A stretch of 64,000 bases of DNA from Neolewinella aquimaris (GCF_014197245.1 NZ_JACIFF010000003.1:384077-448076), one strand, 5' to 3'. Shown: positions 16,120-26,246, counted from the first letter of the stretch. Numbers and translations are program-made. The notes: a model not told the origin generated them from the letters alone.

Positions 16120-18051
16120 TTACGCGAGGAACGTATAGATGAAGGCGAGCAGCAGAATGATGGCGATGGCCGCGATGTTGAAGCCCATCCGGGTCCGGAA
16201 GAGCGCCGGATCCAGGTCGATGGCCTTGTAATCGTCCGCCGTCTTATCGGTGTACAGCAACGCGATCACGATCACCGAGAGCACCACGAAGATCCAGGCC
16301 ATGAGTTCCGGTACGCCGGGCACGGGTTGCAGCAGCAGGCGGATGCCGGTTGCCAGGCCCACCCCGATGACGGCAATACTGAGGCCGTTGCGAAGCTTGA
16401 TGTCCTTGATCAGTTTGCCGCTCAGGTCGCGCTTCTGCTGTTCACCGTAGCCGGCGACCTTTTCCTGTTCCGCGACCTGCTGTTGCTTACTCTTAGCGGT
16501 CAGGGCACTTACCACGATCATCAGGGCGGCGGAGAGGAGGAAGATGAAGGCCATCCGGTCGAGGAAGGGAAGGTCCGGCATCAGCTGTTGGAAGGCCCAG
16601 GAGAGGGGTACCGATGCAAGGACCACGACCAGCGCGGCCTGTGAGGTGCCCCGGCGGTAGAACATGCCGAAGACGAATACCGTAAGTACCCCCGGACTGA
16701 TGAAGCCCGTGTACTCCTGGATGATCTGAAACACCTGTCCGGCATTAGCCAGCGCCGGTGCCACCATTGCGCCGATCAACAGAGCAACGGCGGCCGAAAT
16801 CTGGCCGACCCTCACCTGCCGGCCCTGGGTGGCGTTGGGAGCAATGAACTTGTTATAAATGTCCATCGTGAAGATGGTCGAGGTCGAGTTTACCATCGAA
16901 CTGATGGAGGAGCCGATGGCGGCCACCAGGGCCGCGAAGGTGAGTCCTTTGAATCCTACACCGACGTAGTTGGCCAGTACCCATGGAAAGGCCTGGTCGG
17001 CCTTGGTGATGGGAAGGTTAGCGGGGTCTTGCTCGCGCAGCAGGTACCAGGCGGCGATGCCGGGCAGGACGGCGAAGAAGGGGATGAAGAGCTTCATGAA
17101 GGCCGCGAAGGCCACGCCCCGTTGTGCCTCGGGCAGGTCCTTGGCCGCCAGTGCCCGCTGGATGATGTACTGGTTGTTGCCCCAGTAGTAGCTGTTCACG
17201 ATCCACATACCACCCAGCAACAGGGCCATGCCCGGCAGCAACTGGAAGGATGACTTGAACTGGTCGCCCGGCTGGAGGGTCGTCGCCACGCCGTCCGGGG
17301 TTACGCCGGTGGAAAGTTCGTGGGCATTGGCTACGTCGAGGTAAGTGTCGCCGGGTTCGAAGAGCATCTCAAAGTGATCGGGGAGGGTATTGAACAGGTT
17401 CTCGATGCCGACGATAAAGTTGCCGTCACCCACTACCGTAAGTATCCCGTAAGCAGCTACCGTGCCGCCGACCATCAGGACGACCACCTGCACGACGTCC
17501 GTCCAGACCACCGCCTTCAGACCGCCGAAGATGGAAAAGGAGGCAGAGTACAGGACGAGCCCCACAATGCCGATCCACAGGTCAACCCCCAGCAGCGTCT
17601 GAATGGCCAGCGCGCCCAGGTACAGTACCGTTGCGATGTTCACAAAGACGAACAGCGCGATCCAGAAAACCGACATGATCGTGCGGACGGTGCCGTCATA
17701 GCGCTCCTCAAGAAACTGGGGCATCGTGTAGATCTCCTGTTTCAGGAACACGGGCAGGAAAAATTTGGCCACCAGGATCAGCGTAATGGCCGCCATCAGT
17801 TCGTAGGTCGCGATCGCCAGTCCCAGCTCAAAGCCCGAACCGTTCATGCCGATGATCTGCTCGGCCGAAATATTGGACGCGATCAGGGAGCCGCCCACCG
17901 CCCACCAGGGCAGGCTACGGCTGGCAAGGAAGTAGTCGCTCGCTGTATTCGTCTTCTCCCGGTTAGCAATCCACACCCCAAAGGCAATGACGGAAACAAT
18001 GTATACGGCAAAAATGATCGTATCGATCGTACCTAGCTGACCTAACTCCAT
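16120..18051 (-). CDS. Sodium:solute symporter, vSGLT-like sugar transporter
   Basis: A 643-residue inner-membrane protein of the SSS (SLC5) family with about 14-15 hydrophobic helices. The N-terminal part closely resembles the Vibrio sodium/galactose transporter: SRSLPWWAVGGSLIASNISA (sodium-site region), EQIIGMNGSGFELGLAIATYE and FFLPVFLKQEIYTMPQFLEE. A periplasmic insertion near 230-270 (DVANAHELSTGVTPDG) is not part of the core. Co-transport of a hexose with Na+ is a reasonable inference, but the sugar is unknown. The gene stands alone, between secG (convergent) and a hypothetical gene (same strand). Confidence 0.88.
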   Translation of the reverse strand: MELGQLGTIDTIIFAVYIVSVIAFGVWIANREKTNTASDYFLASRSLPWWAVGGSLIASNISAEQIIGMNGSGFELGLAIATYELMAAITLILVAKFFLPVFLKQEIYTMPQFLEERYDGTVRTIMSVFWIALFVFVNIATVLYLGALAIQTLLGVDLWIGIVGLVLYSASFSIFGGLKAVVWTDVVQVVVLMVGGTVAAYGILTVVGDGNFIVGIENLFNTLPDHFEMLFEPGDTYLDVANAHELSTGVTPDGVATTLQPGDQFKSSFQLLPGMALLLGGMWIVNSYYWGNNQYIIQRALAAKDLPEAQRGVAFAAFMKLFIPFFAVLPGIAAWYLLREQDPANLPITKADQAFPWVLANYVGVGFKGLTFAALVAAIGSSISSMVNSTSTIFTMDIYNKFIAPNATQGRQVRVGQISAAVALLIGAMVAPALANAGQVFQIIQEYTGFISPGVLTVFVFGMFYRRGTSQAALVVVLASVPLSWAFQQLMPDLPFLDRMAFIFLLSAALMIVVSALTAKSKQQQVAEQEKVAGYGEQQKRDLSGKLIKDIKLRNGLSIAVIGVGLATGIRLLLQPVPGVPELMAWIFVVLSVIVIALLYTDKTADDYKAIDLDPALFRTRMGFNIAAIAIILLLAFIYTFLA

Positions 18052-18123
18052 GATGTTCCTTTAAGACGTTGTGAGTGCTCGACGCCACGGTGGCGTAAAG
18101 CGCGACAATATAGGCCCTTATGC

Positions 18124-19593
18124 TCACTTAAGTTGATCGACGTTCAGGTATCTCAGCTCCCTCAGGTGAAAGACGTTCTCCCGTAGTGGCGCTACCCGCT
18201 CCGCAAAATTCGCCCGCGCCACGGCCTCCTCACTGCGCAGCAGCCCCCGCAACAATTGCAAGATCAGGGAGGGATAGGGGCTGCGGTAGCCGATCCGACC
18301 GAGGTAGCGCGCCAGGTTATTGACCCCGTAATCCACAAACTCGGTATGCCCTAGCCGGTAGTGGCACCACAACTGCAGTAGCCGGGCGTACACCATCAGG
18401 TCGTAGCGCAGCGTACTCCGTTCGTTGAGTACCGGCTCCAGGTAGTCCAGGGCCAGCTGCCGTTCGCCGTTCAGTACGCACAACACCGCAAGCTTGTAGT
18501 ACAGGACGAGCTGCTTGTGGCGATCCACCCCGACCACTGCCCCGATGCGTTTGCCGATCTCGCGTAGTTGGGCGGGGGCGCAGGTGCCGGGCAAATCGAG
18601 TAATAGCTGGTTTAATTCGGCACGGAACAGAACGATCTCGGCCATAATTTCGCTATTCCGCTGCTGCCGGGTGCCCTGGGTGTGGGACAAAAACTCCTGC
18701 AGGCGGGCGTAAATGCTCCGGTGATCCTCCGCATCGCCCAGGAGGAAAGCAACGAGCAGCCGGCGGTCCATTCCTTTGATGTAAAAGTTCGCATCCCGCT
18801 CGCGTAGTTCGCTGCGGGCCTCGATGATGTCCGTCCAGCTGGCCGTATGAACCTTCGCCTGGTCTAGCTGCAACTGATTGTAGTGGTACCAAAAGCGGCA
18901 CTGGTGACCGAGTACCCGCTCTTTATAGGTTGCCGTAGCCGGCACCGGATCGCTGAAGTAGTGATGGTACAAAGCGTAGAAGTTACGGGCCTCGCGGGGA
19001 GTAGATACGTGGCCGTGCTCGATGAAGTGGCGCTGGAGTGTAAGCTGCAGGTTGGACTGCCGTACGGTACTGCTCATCACCTCCTGTCGCTTGCGGCTCT
19101 CGGAGGTAAGGGAGGTCATGCGCTCCGTAGAGGATCGGGTAATGTGCCGGCTCTCGATGGTTTTTTCGAAGTCAATGATGAGCAGATGGTGCAGGTCGAG
19201 GTGGAAAGAGAAGGCCAGCTCCTTCGCGCGGGCCAAAATCTTTAGGGCGTGCAGGTAAAGTCCCCGGTCGTAAAGCAGGTTGGCGTAGTCGATTTGTTCC
19301 CTCACCTGGACGCCGGGGTCGCGTCGCCGGTGCTGGAGCCGCAGTGCGTCGAGGATTTGTCCGTACAAATGCCGTTGAATATTGACTAGTTGGGTCGGTC
19401 CGCTCAGGTCGAGTAGTTTCTGTAATCCGGGGTCTTCCAGCGTACCGCCGTTGCTCAGGTGGCGGAACAGTCGGTAGAACTTATCGGAATTGGCGGATGC
19501 GGTTCGATTGGTGTGACGGGTGAAGAAGCGTTTTTCGGAACTGTCCAGGCTGGCGATCAGCTCCATTAGCATCTCTTTTTTAGCTATTGACAT
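18124..19593 (-). CDS. Conserved hypothetical helical protein
   Basis: A 489-residue soluble, mostly helical protein. The N-terminus (MLMELIASLDSSEKRFFTRH) contains an LIxSLxxSEKRxF signature that I associate from memory with a Bacteroidota-only family. The rest is Leu- and Arg-rich helix pairs (ALKILARAKELAFSFHLDLH; QLALDYLEPVLNERSTLRYD; LLQLWCHYRLGHTEFVDYGV), which suggest TPR-like repeats, but no catalytic motif is visible. It lies 72 bp upstream of the symporter on the same strand and is divergent from susC. A regulatory or scaffold role is only a guess. Confidence 0.7.
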   Translation of the reverse strand: MSIAKKEMLMELIASLDSSEKRFFTRHTNRTASANSDKFYRLFRHLSNGGTLEDPGLQKLLDLSGPTQLVNIQRHLYGQILDALRLQHRRRDPGVQVREQIDYANLLYDRGLYLHALKILARAKELAFSFHLDLHHLLIIDFEKTIESRHITRSSTERMTSLTSESRKRQEVMSSTVRQSNLQLTLQRHFIEHGHVSTPREARNFYALYHHYFSDPVPATATYKERVLGHQCRFWYHYNQLQLDQAKVHTASWTDIIEARSELRERDANFYIKGMDRRLLVAFLLGDAEDHRSIYARLQEFLSHTQGTRQQRNSEIMAEIVLFRAELNQLLLDLPGTCAPAQLREIGKRIGAVVGVDRHKQLVLYYKLAVLCVLNGERQLALDYLEPVLNERSTLRYDLMVYARLLQLWCHYRLGHTEFVDYGVNNLARYLGRIGYRSPYPSLILQLLRGLLRSEEAVARANFAERVAPLRENVFHLRELRYLNVDQLK

Positions 19594-19872
19594 AACAAAA
19601 GGGGCGGGAAATGGGGGTGGGATGAAGCACGCGGTTCAACTAACGAGTGTGCTTTAATAGGGTGAATACAGCCAGTTGGTTCGCGGCGGGACGAATATAT
19701 CCCGGACGAAACGGGGGCAAATGTAAAGTTAAGCCATCACAATATCGGCTTCTTTATGATTTGAATCCCCCCCGCTGCTGTAGTGAAATTTGTGGCACAG
19801 ATTTACCGATCGGGATCCTGCAAGAACACTTTTTCCTACTCACGCCTCACCGGGCAGCATCCTACCTAGTAT

Positions 19873-22800
19873 ATGAAACTTCTCAGACACCTCGCCGGCT
19901 TGTTCCTGCTGCTATCCGGCAGCCTGCTCGCCCAACAACGCACCATCAGCGGTACGGTCACCGATGATGTCGGATCGCTCATCGGAGCGACCGTAATGGC
20001 CGAAGGGACCACCATTGGTACGGTCACCGACTTCGACGGCCGCTTCGAACTCACGCTGCCGGACGCAGTCGACAACCTGATCGTTACCTATACGGGTTAC
20101 GAAAGCCTTACCCTCCAGGTAGGTACCGAAACTTCCTTTGCCATCATTCTACGGGAATCTGCCCTCGACCTGGAGGAAGTGGTAGTGACCGCACTGGGCG
20201 TGAAGCGGGAAAAGAAATCGCTCGGCTATGCCGTCCAGGACCTTGCCGGTGACGCCCTCGAACAGACCCGTAGCACCAACGTCGTCAACGGCCTGTCGGG
20301 AAAGGTTGCCGGACTGCAAGTGACGGCGGCCAACGTGCCGGGCGGCGGATCCCAGGTGACCATCCGGGGAAACTCCTCGGTGCTGGGCAACAACCAGCCC
20401 CTGTACGTGATCGACGGAGTACCCATGGAGGGCGACTTCGCCACGCCCATCGACGGAGCGGTAGATAACAACGTCTACGGGGGTGGCATCTCCGAGATCA
20501 GCCCCGACAACATCGAATCGATGACCATCTTAAAGGGAGCGAACGCCGCGGCCCTCTACGGAAGCAGGGCGGCAAACGGCGTAATCCTGGTCACCACGAA
20601 GAGCGGCAAGGGGGCCGATGGCCTGACGGTCAGCTACTCCGGCAGTTACTCGGTAGAGAATCCGTTCGTAACCCCCCAGTTTCAGAACATCTACGGAGGG
20701 GGCACCGGCGGAGTCACCTGGTATGCCGACGGCCGCAACGGAGGCATTACCGACCCCCTGGCCGTGGAGCAGTTCCGTAGCGCCTACCCCGATGCGCCCC
20801 TCGTGGGTACCGCCGGGGTAGACGAAAGCTGGGGAGCGCCCATGGACGGACGACTGGTGCGGCAGTGGTGGACGGGTACCGAGGTAGCGCCCCTGGTCCC
20901 CGTCCCCGACAGCTGGAGTAATTTTTGGGATACCGGCAAGACGGCCAACAACACCCTGAGCATCTCCAACAACTACGGCAGCGGCAACTTTCGCTTCAGC
21001 TTCGGACAGATGGATACCAAGGGGCTGATGTACAACAACGACTACAAGCGCAACAACTTCCGCCTCAACATCGACCAGGAACTGGCTCCTAAATTCCGGG
21101 TGAGCGTAAGCTCGGAGTACGTAAAGTCAGGCAGCGACAACCGCCAGCAGCCCGCACTGTGGGAATTGGGGACCTGGCACCACCGCCACGACGACTGGGG
21201 CCTGCTGCGCGATTACGAACAGTATATGGACGTTCATATTGTTAGAGAAGGCGATCAGTACCCTTATGCCAACTGGCAGCATTCGTTTGCCGAGAACCGG
21301 TTCTACGAGCAGCTTTACCTAACCAATAGCAACGACAAGGACCGGCTACTGGGGAACATCGCCTTCACTTATGATTTTTTACCCAGCCTTAGCCTAATGG
21401 TGCGGGGCGGTACGGACCTTTGGACCGACACCCGCCGCTCCATCAACCGCTCGGAACGCATCAAGAGCGGTACCGAACGCACCCAGTCTTTCAGCGAAGA
21501 TGTACTGCGCCGCCAGGAAACCAACCTGGACTTTATCCTCAGTTATAACAATTATTTTGGAGAAAACCTCAGCCTTAACGCCCAGTTTGGGGGCAACCAC
21601 CGCACCAACTATTACAAGCGCAATTACATCGGAGTCAATGACGTAACCATTAACGGCCTCTACAATGTCGCCAACAACGCCAGCCAGAACACCAACGCCA
21701 GCCGCATCGAGGAAAAGGAAGTGAACTCGTTCTTCGGAGCCGCCAGCTTTGGGTACAAAAGTTTTCTCTACCTGGACGTGACCGCCCGCAACGACTGGTC
21801 GAGTACCCTTCCCGCCGCCAACAACAGCTACTTCTACCCCTCCGTCAGCCTGAGTGGCGTGCTCACCGATGCCTTCGATATCGGCTCGTTCATCCTTAGC
21901 TACGCCAAGGTGCGCGCCGGCTGGGCGCAGGTGGGCTCCGATACCGACCCGTACCGCCTGCGCCAAGTGTACGATCCGACCACCCCCTGGAATGCAACCA
22001 CGCCGCTCTTCGCCGAACAGGCTTCCATCGCCAGCACCGACCTGCGGCCGGAAAGAACCACCGGTAAGGAGGTTGGCCTTGACCTTCGCTTCCTGAACGG
22101 GCGGATCGGACTGGACGTCACCGGCTACGAGCAAACGACCGAAGACCAGATCATCAACATTGCCGTCAGTCGCGCAACGGGCTACGAAAGCAAGCTCATC
22201 AACGCCGGCAAGGTGAGAAACCGGGGAGTAGAAGTCGTGCTGACCGGCGCGGTGATCGACCTGCCGAAATTCGGATGGGACGTCGCGATAAACTACGCCA
22301 AGAACGAAAACACGGTGCTCAAGCTGTTCACCGACGAAAGCGGCAACGAACTGGAAACCATCGTACTACAAAGCCGCCGTGGCCTCAGTCTGGAAGCCCG
22401 GGTGGGTGAGCCCTTCGGTACCCTCTTCGGAAGTGGGTTCGCCCGGGTTCCGGACGGCCCGCTGGCCGGACAGGTGATCTATGAGGATGGAATACCGGTC
22501 AAAGATCCGGACCTGAAGGTGCTGGGCAACGTCTCGCCGGACTGGATCGGAGGAATCCGCAACAACTTCCGCCTGGGCGCCTTCAGTGCCAACTTCCTGA
22601 TCGATGCCCGGCTCGGCGGCAACATTGCCGAGGAGAGTTCCTCCATCGGGATGCAAACCGGTGTCTACGAACTCACCGCCGTCGGACGGGAAGAGGGCGT
22701 GATCGGCATCGGGGCCCGCAACATCGGTACGGATGAAGCACCGGAGTACGTAGTCAACGACGTGGTGAACGAAACCCGCGACGTAGTCGGTGCGCTGAGC

Positions 22801-23082
22801 GTGCGCTACGCAAACGAGGGCGCCATCTTCGACGCCAGTTACGTGAAGCTGCGGGAAGCCGGACTCACCTACGCCCTGCCCGCCGTCCTCCTCGATCAGG
22901 TATCGTTTCTGCGCGCGGCCAGCATCAGTATCATCGGGCGCAACCTGGCAATGCTCTACAGCAACCACAGCCAGGTGGACCCGGAATTCAACAGCTACGG
23001 CGGTAACCTGCAGGGAGCCCTAAACTATACATCGATCCCCAGCACCCGCAGCTTTGGCGTCAACCTGAATGTGACGTTCTAA
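19873..23082 (+). CDS. SusC/RagA-family TonB-linked outer membrane transporter
   Basis: A 1069-residue outer-membrane receptor. It has a signal peptide (LLRHLAGLFLLLSGSLLAQ), a carboxypeptidase-D-like regulatory domain (RTISGTVTDDVGSLIGATVM) at ~24-100, then a SusC-type plug (LEEVVVTALGVKREKKSLGY; VTIRGNSSVLGNNQPLYVID; MTILKGANAAALYGSRAANG) and a beta-barrel ending in an aromatic residue (GVNLNVTF). SusC proteins import ligands captured by the partner SusD lipoprotein, using TonB energy. The SusD-like gene follows after 62 bp. No glycoside hydrolase or anti-sigma partner is nearby, so the substrate need not be a glycan. A 279-bp upstream region shows no clear TAnnTTTG element. Confidence 0.94.
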   Translation: MKLLRHLAGLFLLLSGSLLAQQRTISGTVTDDVGSLIGATVMAEGTTIGTVTDFDGRFELTLPDAVDNLIVTYTGYESLTLQVGTETSFAIILRESALDLEEVVVTALGVKREKKSLGYAVQDLAGDALEQTRSTNVVNGLSGKVAGLQVTAANVPGGGSQVTIRGNSSVLGNNQPLYVIDGVPMEGDFATPIDGAVDNNVYGGGISEISPDNIESMTILKGANAAALYGSRAANGVILVTTKSGKGADGLTVSYSGSYSVENPFVTPQFQNIYGGGTGGVTWYADGRNGGITDPLAVEQFRSAYPDAPLVGTAGVDESWGAPMDGRLVRQWWTGTEVAPLVPVPDSWSNFWDTGKTANNTLSISNNYGSGNFRFSFGQMDTKGLMYNNDYKRNNFRLNIDQELAPKFRVSVSSEYVKSGSDNRQQPALWELGTWHHRHDDWGLLRDYEQYMDVHIVREGDQYPYANWQHSFAENRFYEQLYLTNSNDKDRLLGNIAFTYDFLPSLSLMVRGGTDLWTDTRRSINRSERIKSGTERTQSFSEDVLRRQETNLDFILSYNNYFGENLSLNAQFGGNHRTNYYKRNYIGVNDVTINGLYNVANNASQNTNASRIEEKEVNSFFGAASFGYKSFLYLDVTARNDWSSTLPAANNSYFYPSVSLSGVLTDAFDIGSFILSYAKVRAGWAQVGSDTDPYRLRQVYDPTTPWNATTPLFAEQASIASTDLRPERTTGKEVGLDLRFLNGRIGLDVTGYEQTTEDQIINIAVSRATGYESKLINAGKVRNRGVEVVLTGAVIDLPKFGWDVAINYAKNENTVLKLFTDESGNELETIVLQSRRGLSLEARVGEPFGTLFGSGFARVPDGPLAGQVIYEDGIPVKDPDLKVLGNVSPDWIGGIRNNFRLGAFSANFLIDARLGGNIAEESSSIGMQTGVYELTAVGREEGVIGIGARNIGTDEAPEYVVNDVVNETRDVVGALSVRYANEGAIFDASYVKLREAGLTYALPAVLLDQVSFLRAASISIIGRNLAMLYSNHSQVDPEFNSYGGNLQGALNYTSIPSTRSFGVNLNVTF

Positions 23083-23144
23083 GCCAGTTTCACCGCTCTA
23101 ACGGCATTGGATCGCACCTGCGTCCCCGCCCAAAAAACAATACG

Positions 23145-24641
23145 ATGAAAGCACTATTTACGCTGCCAGTCCTGGCGCTGCTCCTCCTGTTTGCCACCTC
23201 CTGTGACGAGGGATTCGAGGAGCTCAACGCAAACCCCAACGAACCCGAACTGGTGCCGCCGGCAACGGTGTTCCCCCTGGCGATCCGCGAGTCGTTCGAT
23301 CGCATCCACGGCCACCGCAACCGCAACGAACGCCTCAACCTCGACGGGGGGATGCTCTGGATGCAGTACTTCGCCCGCAACCAGTACGTAAACGAGGGTG
23401 ATACGTATAACCCCGCGGCCACCCTCCGCAACGGTACCTGGGACGGATTCTACACCGAAAGTCTGGTGAACCTGCAGACGGTCATCAACCTCACCTCCGA
23501 TCCCGAAGGAAGCTACTACAATCAAAACTTCGCGGCGGCGGCACTGATCATGCGGGAGTACGTCTACTCCATTATGACCGATACCTGGGGTGCCATCCCC
23601 TACGCTGAGGCCCTCGTAGGCTCCACCGAAGGCAACCTGGCCCCCGCCTACAACAGCCAGCAGGAGGTGTACGCAGCGATGCTCGCCAACCTCAAATCGG
23701 CCAGCGACCAGCTCGACGAAAACGGCCCCGCCATCGAAAAGGACATCCTCTTCGGGAGCGATATTACGGCCTGGAAGCGGTTTGCCAATAGCCTGCGCCT
23801 GCGCCTGGCGAACCGCCAGGCCGCCAAAGCCGAAACCGAGAGCCGCGCCGTCTTTGCGGAGATCCTGGGCAACCCGGCTCAGTATCCCGTCGTCACCTCC
23901 ACCGAAGACGCCCTATTCTTCCAGCCTACCGCGCGGCAGAACAGCGAGAACAACAACAGCTGGCACGAAGTGATGGTCTTCAACAGCCGCGAGGACTGGT
24001 CGATCAGCACCACGCTGATCAATGCGATGTCGGACGGTGAAGGCAATGCTACCGATCCCCGGCTGGAAGTGTACGCCGAGACGGCCCAGGCCGGCGAGCG
24101 GGTGGGCAAGTACGCCGGCGCACCCAACGGACTGCCCGAGGGCGATGCCGTAGCCTACTTTACTACCGCCAGTCGTCCGGGTACCTACTTCATGCAGGAG
24201 TCGACCCCGGTCCCGATCATCACTAGCGCGGAGGTAAACTTCATCCTGGCCGAAGCCGCACTGGATGGGGATTATACCGCCGGACTTAGCGCAGCGGAGT
24301 ACCTCGACGCCGGTATAGACGCCAGCTTTCAACAGTACGGACTCGCACGGCCGTCCGGTTACGGCAGCGGTCTGGAGGCGAGTAAGGAAACGATCATTAC
24401 CGAAAAGTGGAAAGCGCTCTTTCCCCAGGGAATCGAAGCCTGGACGGAGTACCGACGGACGGGTTACCCCGTGCTGCCCGCCCCCGATCCACGGGCCGTA
24501 ATGGAGAACGAAGGAAAGGTGCCCACCCGACTGCGCTACCCGGAGTCTGAATACAGCCTCAACTCCGCCAACGTAACCGCCGCCGTGAGCACGAACGGCG
24601 GACCCGACAACAAGCTCACCGCGCTCTGGTGGGCCGAATAA
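23145..24641 (+). CDS. SusD/RagB-family nutrient-binding outer membrane lipoprotein
   Basis: A 498-residue surface lipoprotein. The lipobox LLLLFATSC places the lipidated cysteine at about residue 20, followed by DEGFEELNANPNEPE. The sequence style (ATVFPLAIRESFDRIHGH; YVYSIMTDTWGAIPYAEALV; ITEKWKALFPQGIEAWTEYR) fits the SusD-like_2 type rather than classical starch SusD. It forms the lid of the SusC barrel. It lies between susC and a small lipoprotein gene, in one apparent operon. Confidence 0.92.
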   Translation: MKALFTLPVLALLLLFATSCDEGFEELNANPNEPELVPPATVFPLAIRESFDRIHGHRNRNERLNLDGGMLWMQYFARNQYVNEGDTYNPAATLRNGTWDGFYTESLVNLQTVINLTSDPEGSYYNQNFAAAALIMREYVYSIMTDTWGAIPYAEALVGSTEGNLAPAYNSQQEVYAAMLANLKSASDQLDENGPAIEKDILFGSDITAWKRFANSLRLRLANRQAAKAETESRAVFAEILGNPAQYPVVTSTEDALFFQPTARQNSENNNSWHEVMVFNSREDWSISTTLINAMSDGEGNATDPRLEVYAETAQAGERVGKYAGAPNGLPEGDAVAYFTTASRPGTYFMQESTPVPIITSAEVNFILAEAALDGDYTAGLSAAEYLDAGIDASFQQYGLARPSGYGSGLEASKETIITEKWKALFPQGIEAWTEYRRTGYPVLPAPDPRAVMENEGKVPTRLRYPESEYSLNSANVTAAVSTNGGPDNKLTALWWAE

Positions 24642-24658
24642 CCCCAAACTATATACCG

Positions 24659-25051
24659 ATGAACTTTCGTATCCTATTATTTCTCCCGCTTACTTTCCTC
24701 TGTTCCTGTCTGGACGACGAGCTTGCCTTTACGGTCGTCGCCTCGCCGGTCAACGCGGAAGTCGAAAAACTAGACGACGGCACCGGCGACTCCGTCAGCT
24801 ACCGGGCCACCTTCACCGAGCTGGACAAGGAAAACATCCTCGACGTCAATATTGGAATCATCGCCACACCGGTCCCGGATCTGGAACTCAACATTTACAG
24901 TCAGACGCAGGACCTGCTCACCACCATCACGACGGACGAGAACGGCAAGGCACTGCTCAACCTACCTGCCACTTCCCTGTCGGGAGTGACCCGCCTCGAA
25001 TGGTCCGGCACCCACAACGGAGCGGCCTTCCGCATTCTCACCAACCTTTAA
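24659..25051 (+). CDS. Small lipoprotein in the SusCD operon
   Basis: A 130-residue protein with a lipoprotein signal (MNFRILLFLPLTFLCSC; lipidated Cys about residue 17) and a short beta-rich domain (YRATFTELDKENILDVNIGI; TTDENGKALLNLPATSLSGV) that looks like a single Ig- or transthyretin-like fold. It is not assigned to a family. It starts 17 bp after the SusD-like stop and 22 bp before the aminotransferase, so it is part of the operon and may be an accessory surface ligand binder. Confidence 0.75.
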   Translation: MNFRILLFLPLTFLCSCLDDELAFTVVASPVNAEVEKLDDGTGDSVSYRATFTELDKENILDVNIGIIATPVPDLELNIYSQTQDLLTTITTDENGKALLNLPATSLSGVTRLEWSGTHNGAAFRILTNL

Positions 25052-25073
25052 TCACTTTCACAACTATCCCACG

Positions 25074-26246
25074 ATGCAACCTACTACCCGCCGCCAGTGG
25101 CTTCGCCGCGCCGCCCTTACCGGAGCCGGGCTGGCCGCCCTGCCCAACCTGTCCCTAAGCGGACACACTCCCCACGCCGGGCACCTGGGCTTCCGGGAGT
25201 ACATGCCCCAGTACGAATGGGAACGTACGCTGGCCGGACGCCCCGAACTCAAGGCCCGTATGCTCGCTAACGAAAACCCCTACGGCCCTTCTCCCCTGGC
25301 GATTCAGGCCATTGCCGCTTCCGCCTCCGCCGGCAACCGGTACCAGCACGAGGCGGCGGCTCAGCTGCAGAAGATGATCGCTGACTTCGAAGGCGTACCG
25401 GAGGACTACATCATGCTTACGCCGGGTTCCTCCGACGTTCTGGAAAAAATGGCCATCATTCACTTCGTTGGAGGGGGCAACGTAGTTGCCGCCGACCCCG
25501 CCTACATGTCGCTCATCAAGGTTACGATGGGTATGGGCGGTGAGTGGAACAAAGTGAAACTGACCGACGACTGGTCGCACGATCTGCCCGCGATGAAGGC
25601 CGCGATCAACGACGACACCAAAATGGTGTACATCTGCAATCCCAACAACCCAACCGGTACGCTCACGGACAACGAGGAACTGAAGCAGTTTTGCCGGGAC
25701 GTAGCGGATACCACGCCCGTCTTCGTCGACGAGGCGTACCTGGAGTTTCTGCCGGATTACAAATCCCAAACGATGGTCCCGCTCATCCTGGAGGGCAAGA
25801 ATGTCATCGTCGCGCGCACCTTCAGTAAAATCCACGGCATGGCCGGCTTGCGTATCGGCTACGCGGTCGCGTTACCCGAAACGCTCGACCTGGTATACCG
25901 GGTGAGTCGGGGAAATATGGGGCTGTGTAAGACCAGCCTGGAGGGCGCCATGGCGAGCTTGGGCGATACCGAATTCCAGGATGCAAGCCGGGAGCAAACG
26001 ACCGCCTTCCGCGAGCAGACCTACGCGGGCCTGGAGAGTCTGGAACTCGCGTACGTGCCCTCCGTAACCAGTTTCATCCTCTTCCCGATTCAGTTGGAGG
26101 GAAAAGTCTTTCTGGAACGCATGTTCGACCAGGGGATCGGAGTCCGATCGTTCAACGTACACGGAAAAGATTACTGTCGCGTAAGTGTGGGTAAGCCGGA
26201 GGAGGTTGACCTGTTTCTCACGGCACTCAAACAGACCCTGGTGTAA
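25074..26246 (+). CDS. Tat-exported PLP-dependent aminotransferase, HisC-like
   Basis: A 390-residue class I/II aminotransferase with a twin-arginine signal at the N-terminus (TTRRQWLRRAALTGAGLAAL), so it should fold with PLP in the cytoplasm and be exported to the periplasm. The catalytic core is intact: CNPNNPTGT at 188-196 (PLP ring), DEAYLEF from Asp219 (pyridine N partner), and TFSKIHGMAGLRIGYA with the Schiff-base lysine at about Lys252. Similarity is to the histidinol-phosphate aminotransferase group, but a biosynthetic HisC would not be exported. It closes the SusC/SusD/lipoprotein operon and is followed by an intrinsic terminator. The physiological amino substrate is unknown. Confidence 0.88.
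   Translation: MQPTTRRQWLRRAALTGAGLAALPNLSLSGHTPHAGHLGFREYMPQYEWERTLAGRPELKARMLANENPYGPSPLAIQAIAASASAGNRYQHEAAAQLQKMIADFEGVPEDYIMLTPGSSDVLEKMAIIHFVGGGNVVAADPAYMSLIKVTMGMGGEWNKVKLTDDWSHDLPAMKAAINDDTKMVYICNPNNPTGTLTDNEELKQFCRDVADTTPVFVDEAYLEFLPDYKSQTMVPLILEGKNVIVARTFSKIHGMAGLRIGYAVALPETLDLVYRVSRGNMGLCKTSLEGAMASLGDTEFQDASREQTTAFREQTYAGLESLELAYVPSVTSFILFPIQLEGKVFLERMFDQGIGVRSFNVHGKDYCRVSVGKPEEVDLFLTALKQTLV

Noticed and set aside
21394-22134. A 246-codon minus-strand frame inside susC
   Set aside because: Valine/glycine-rich mirror of a beta-barrel gene; no independent support.
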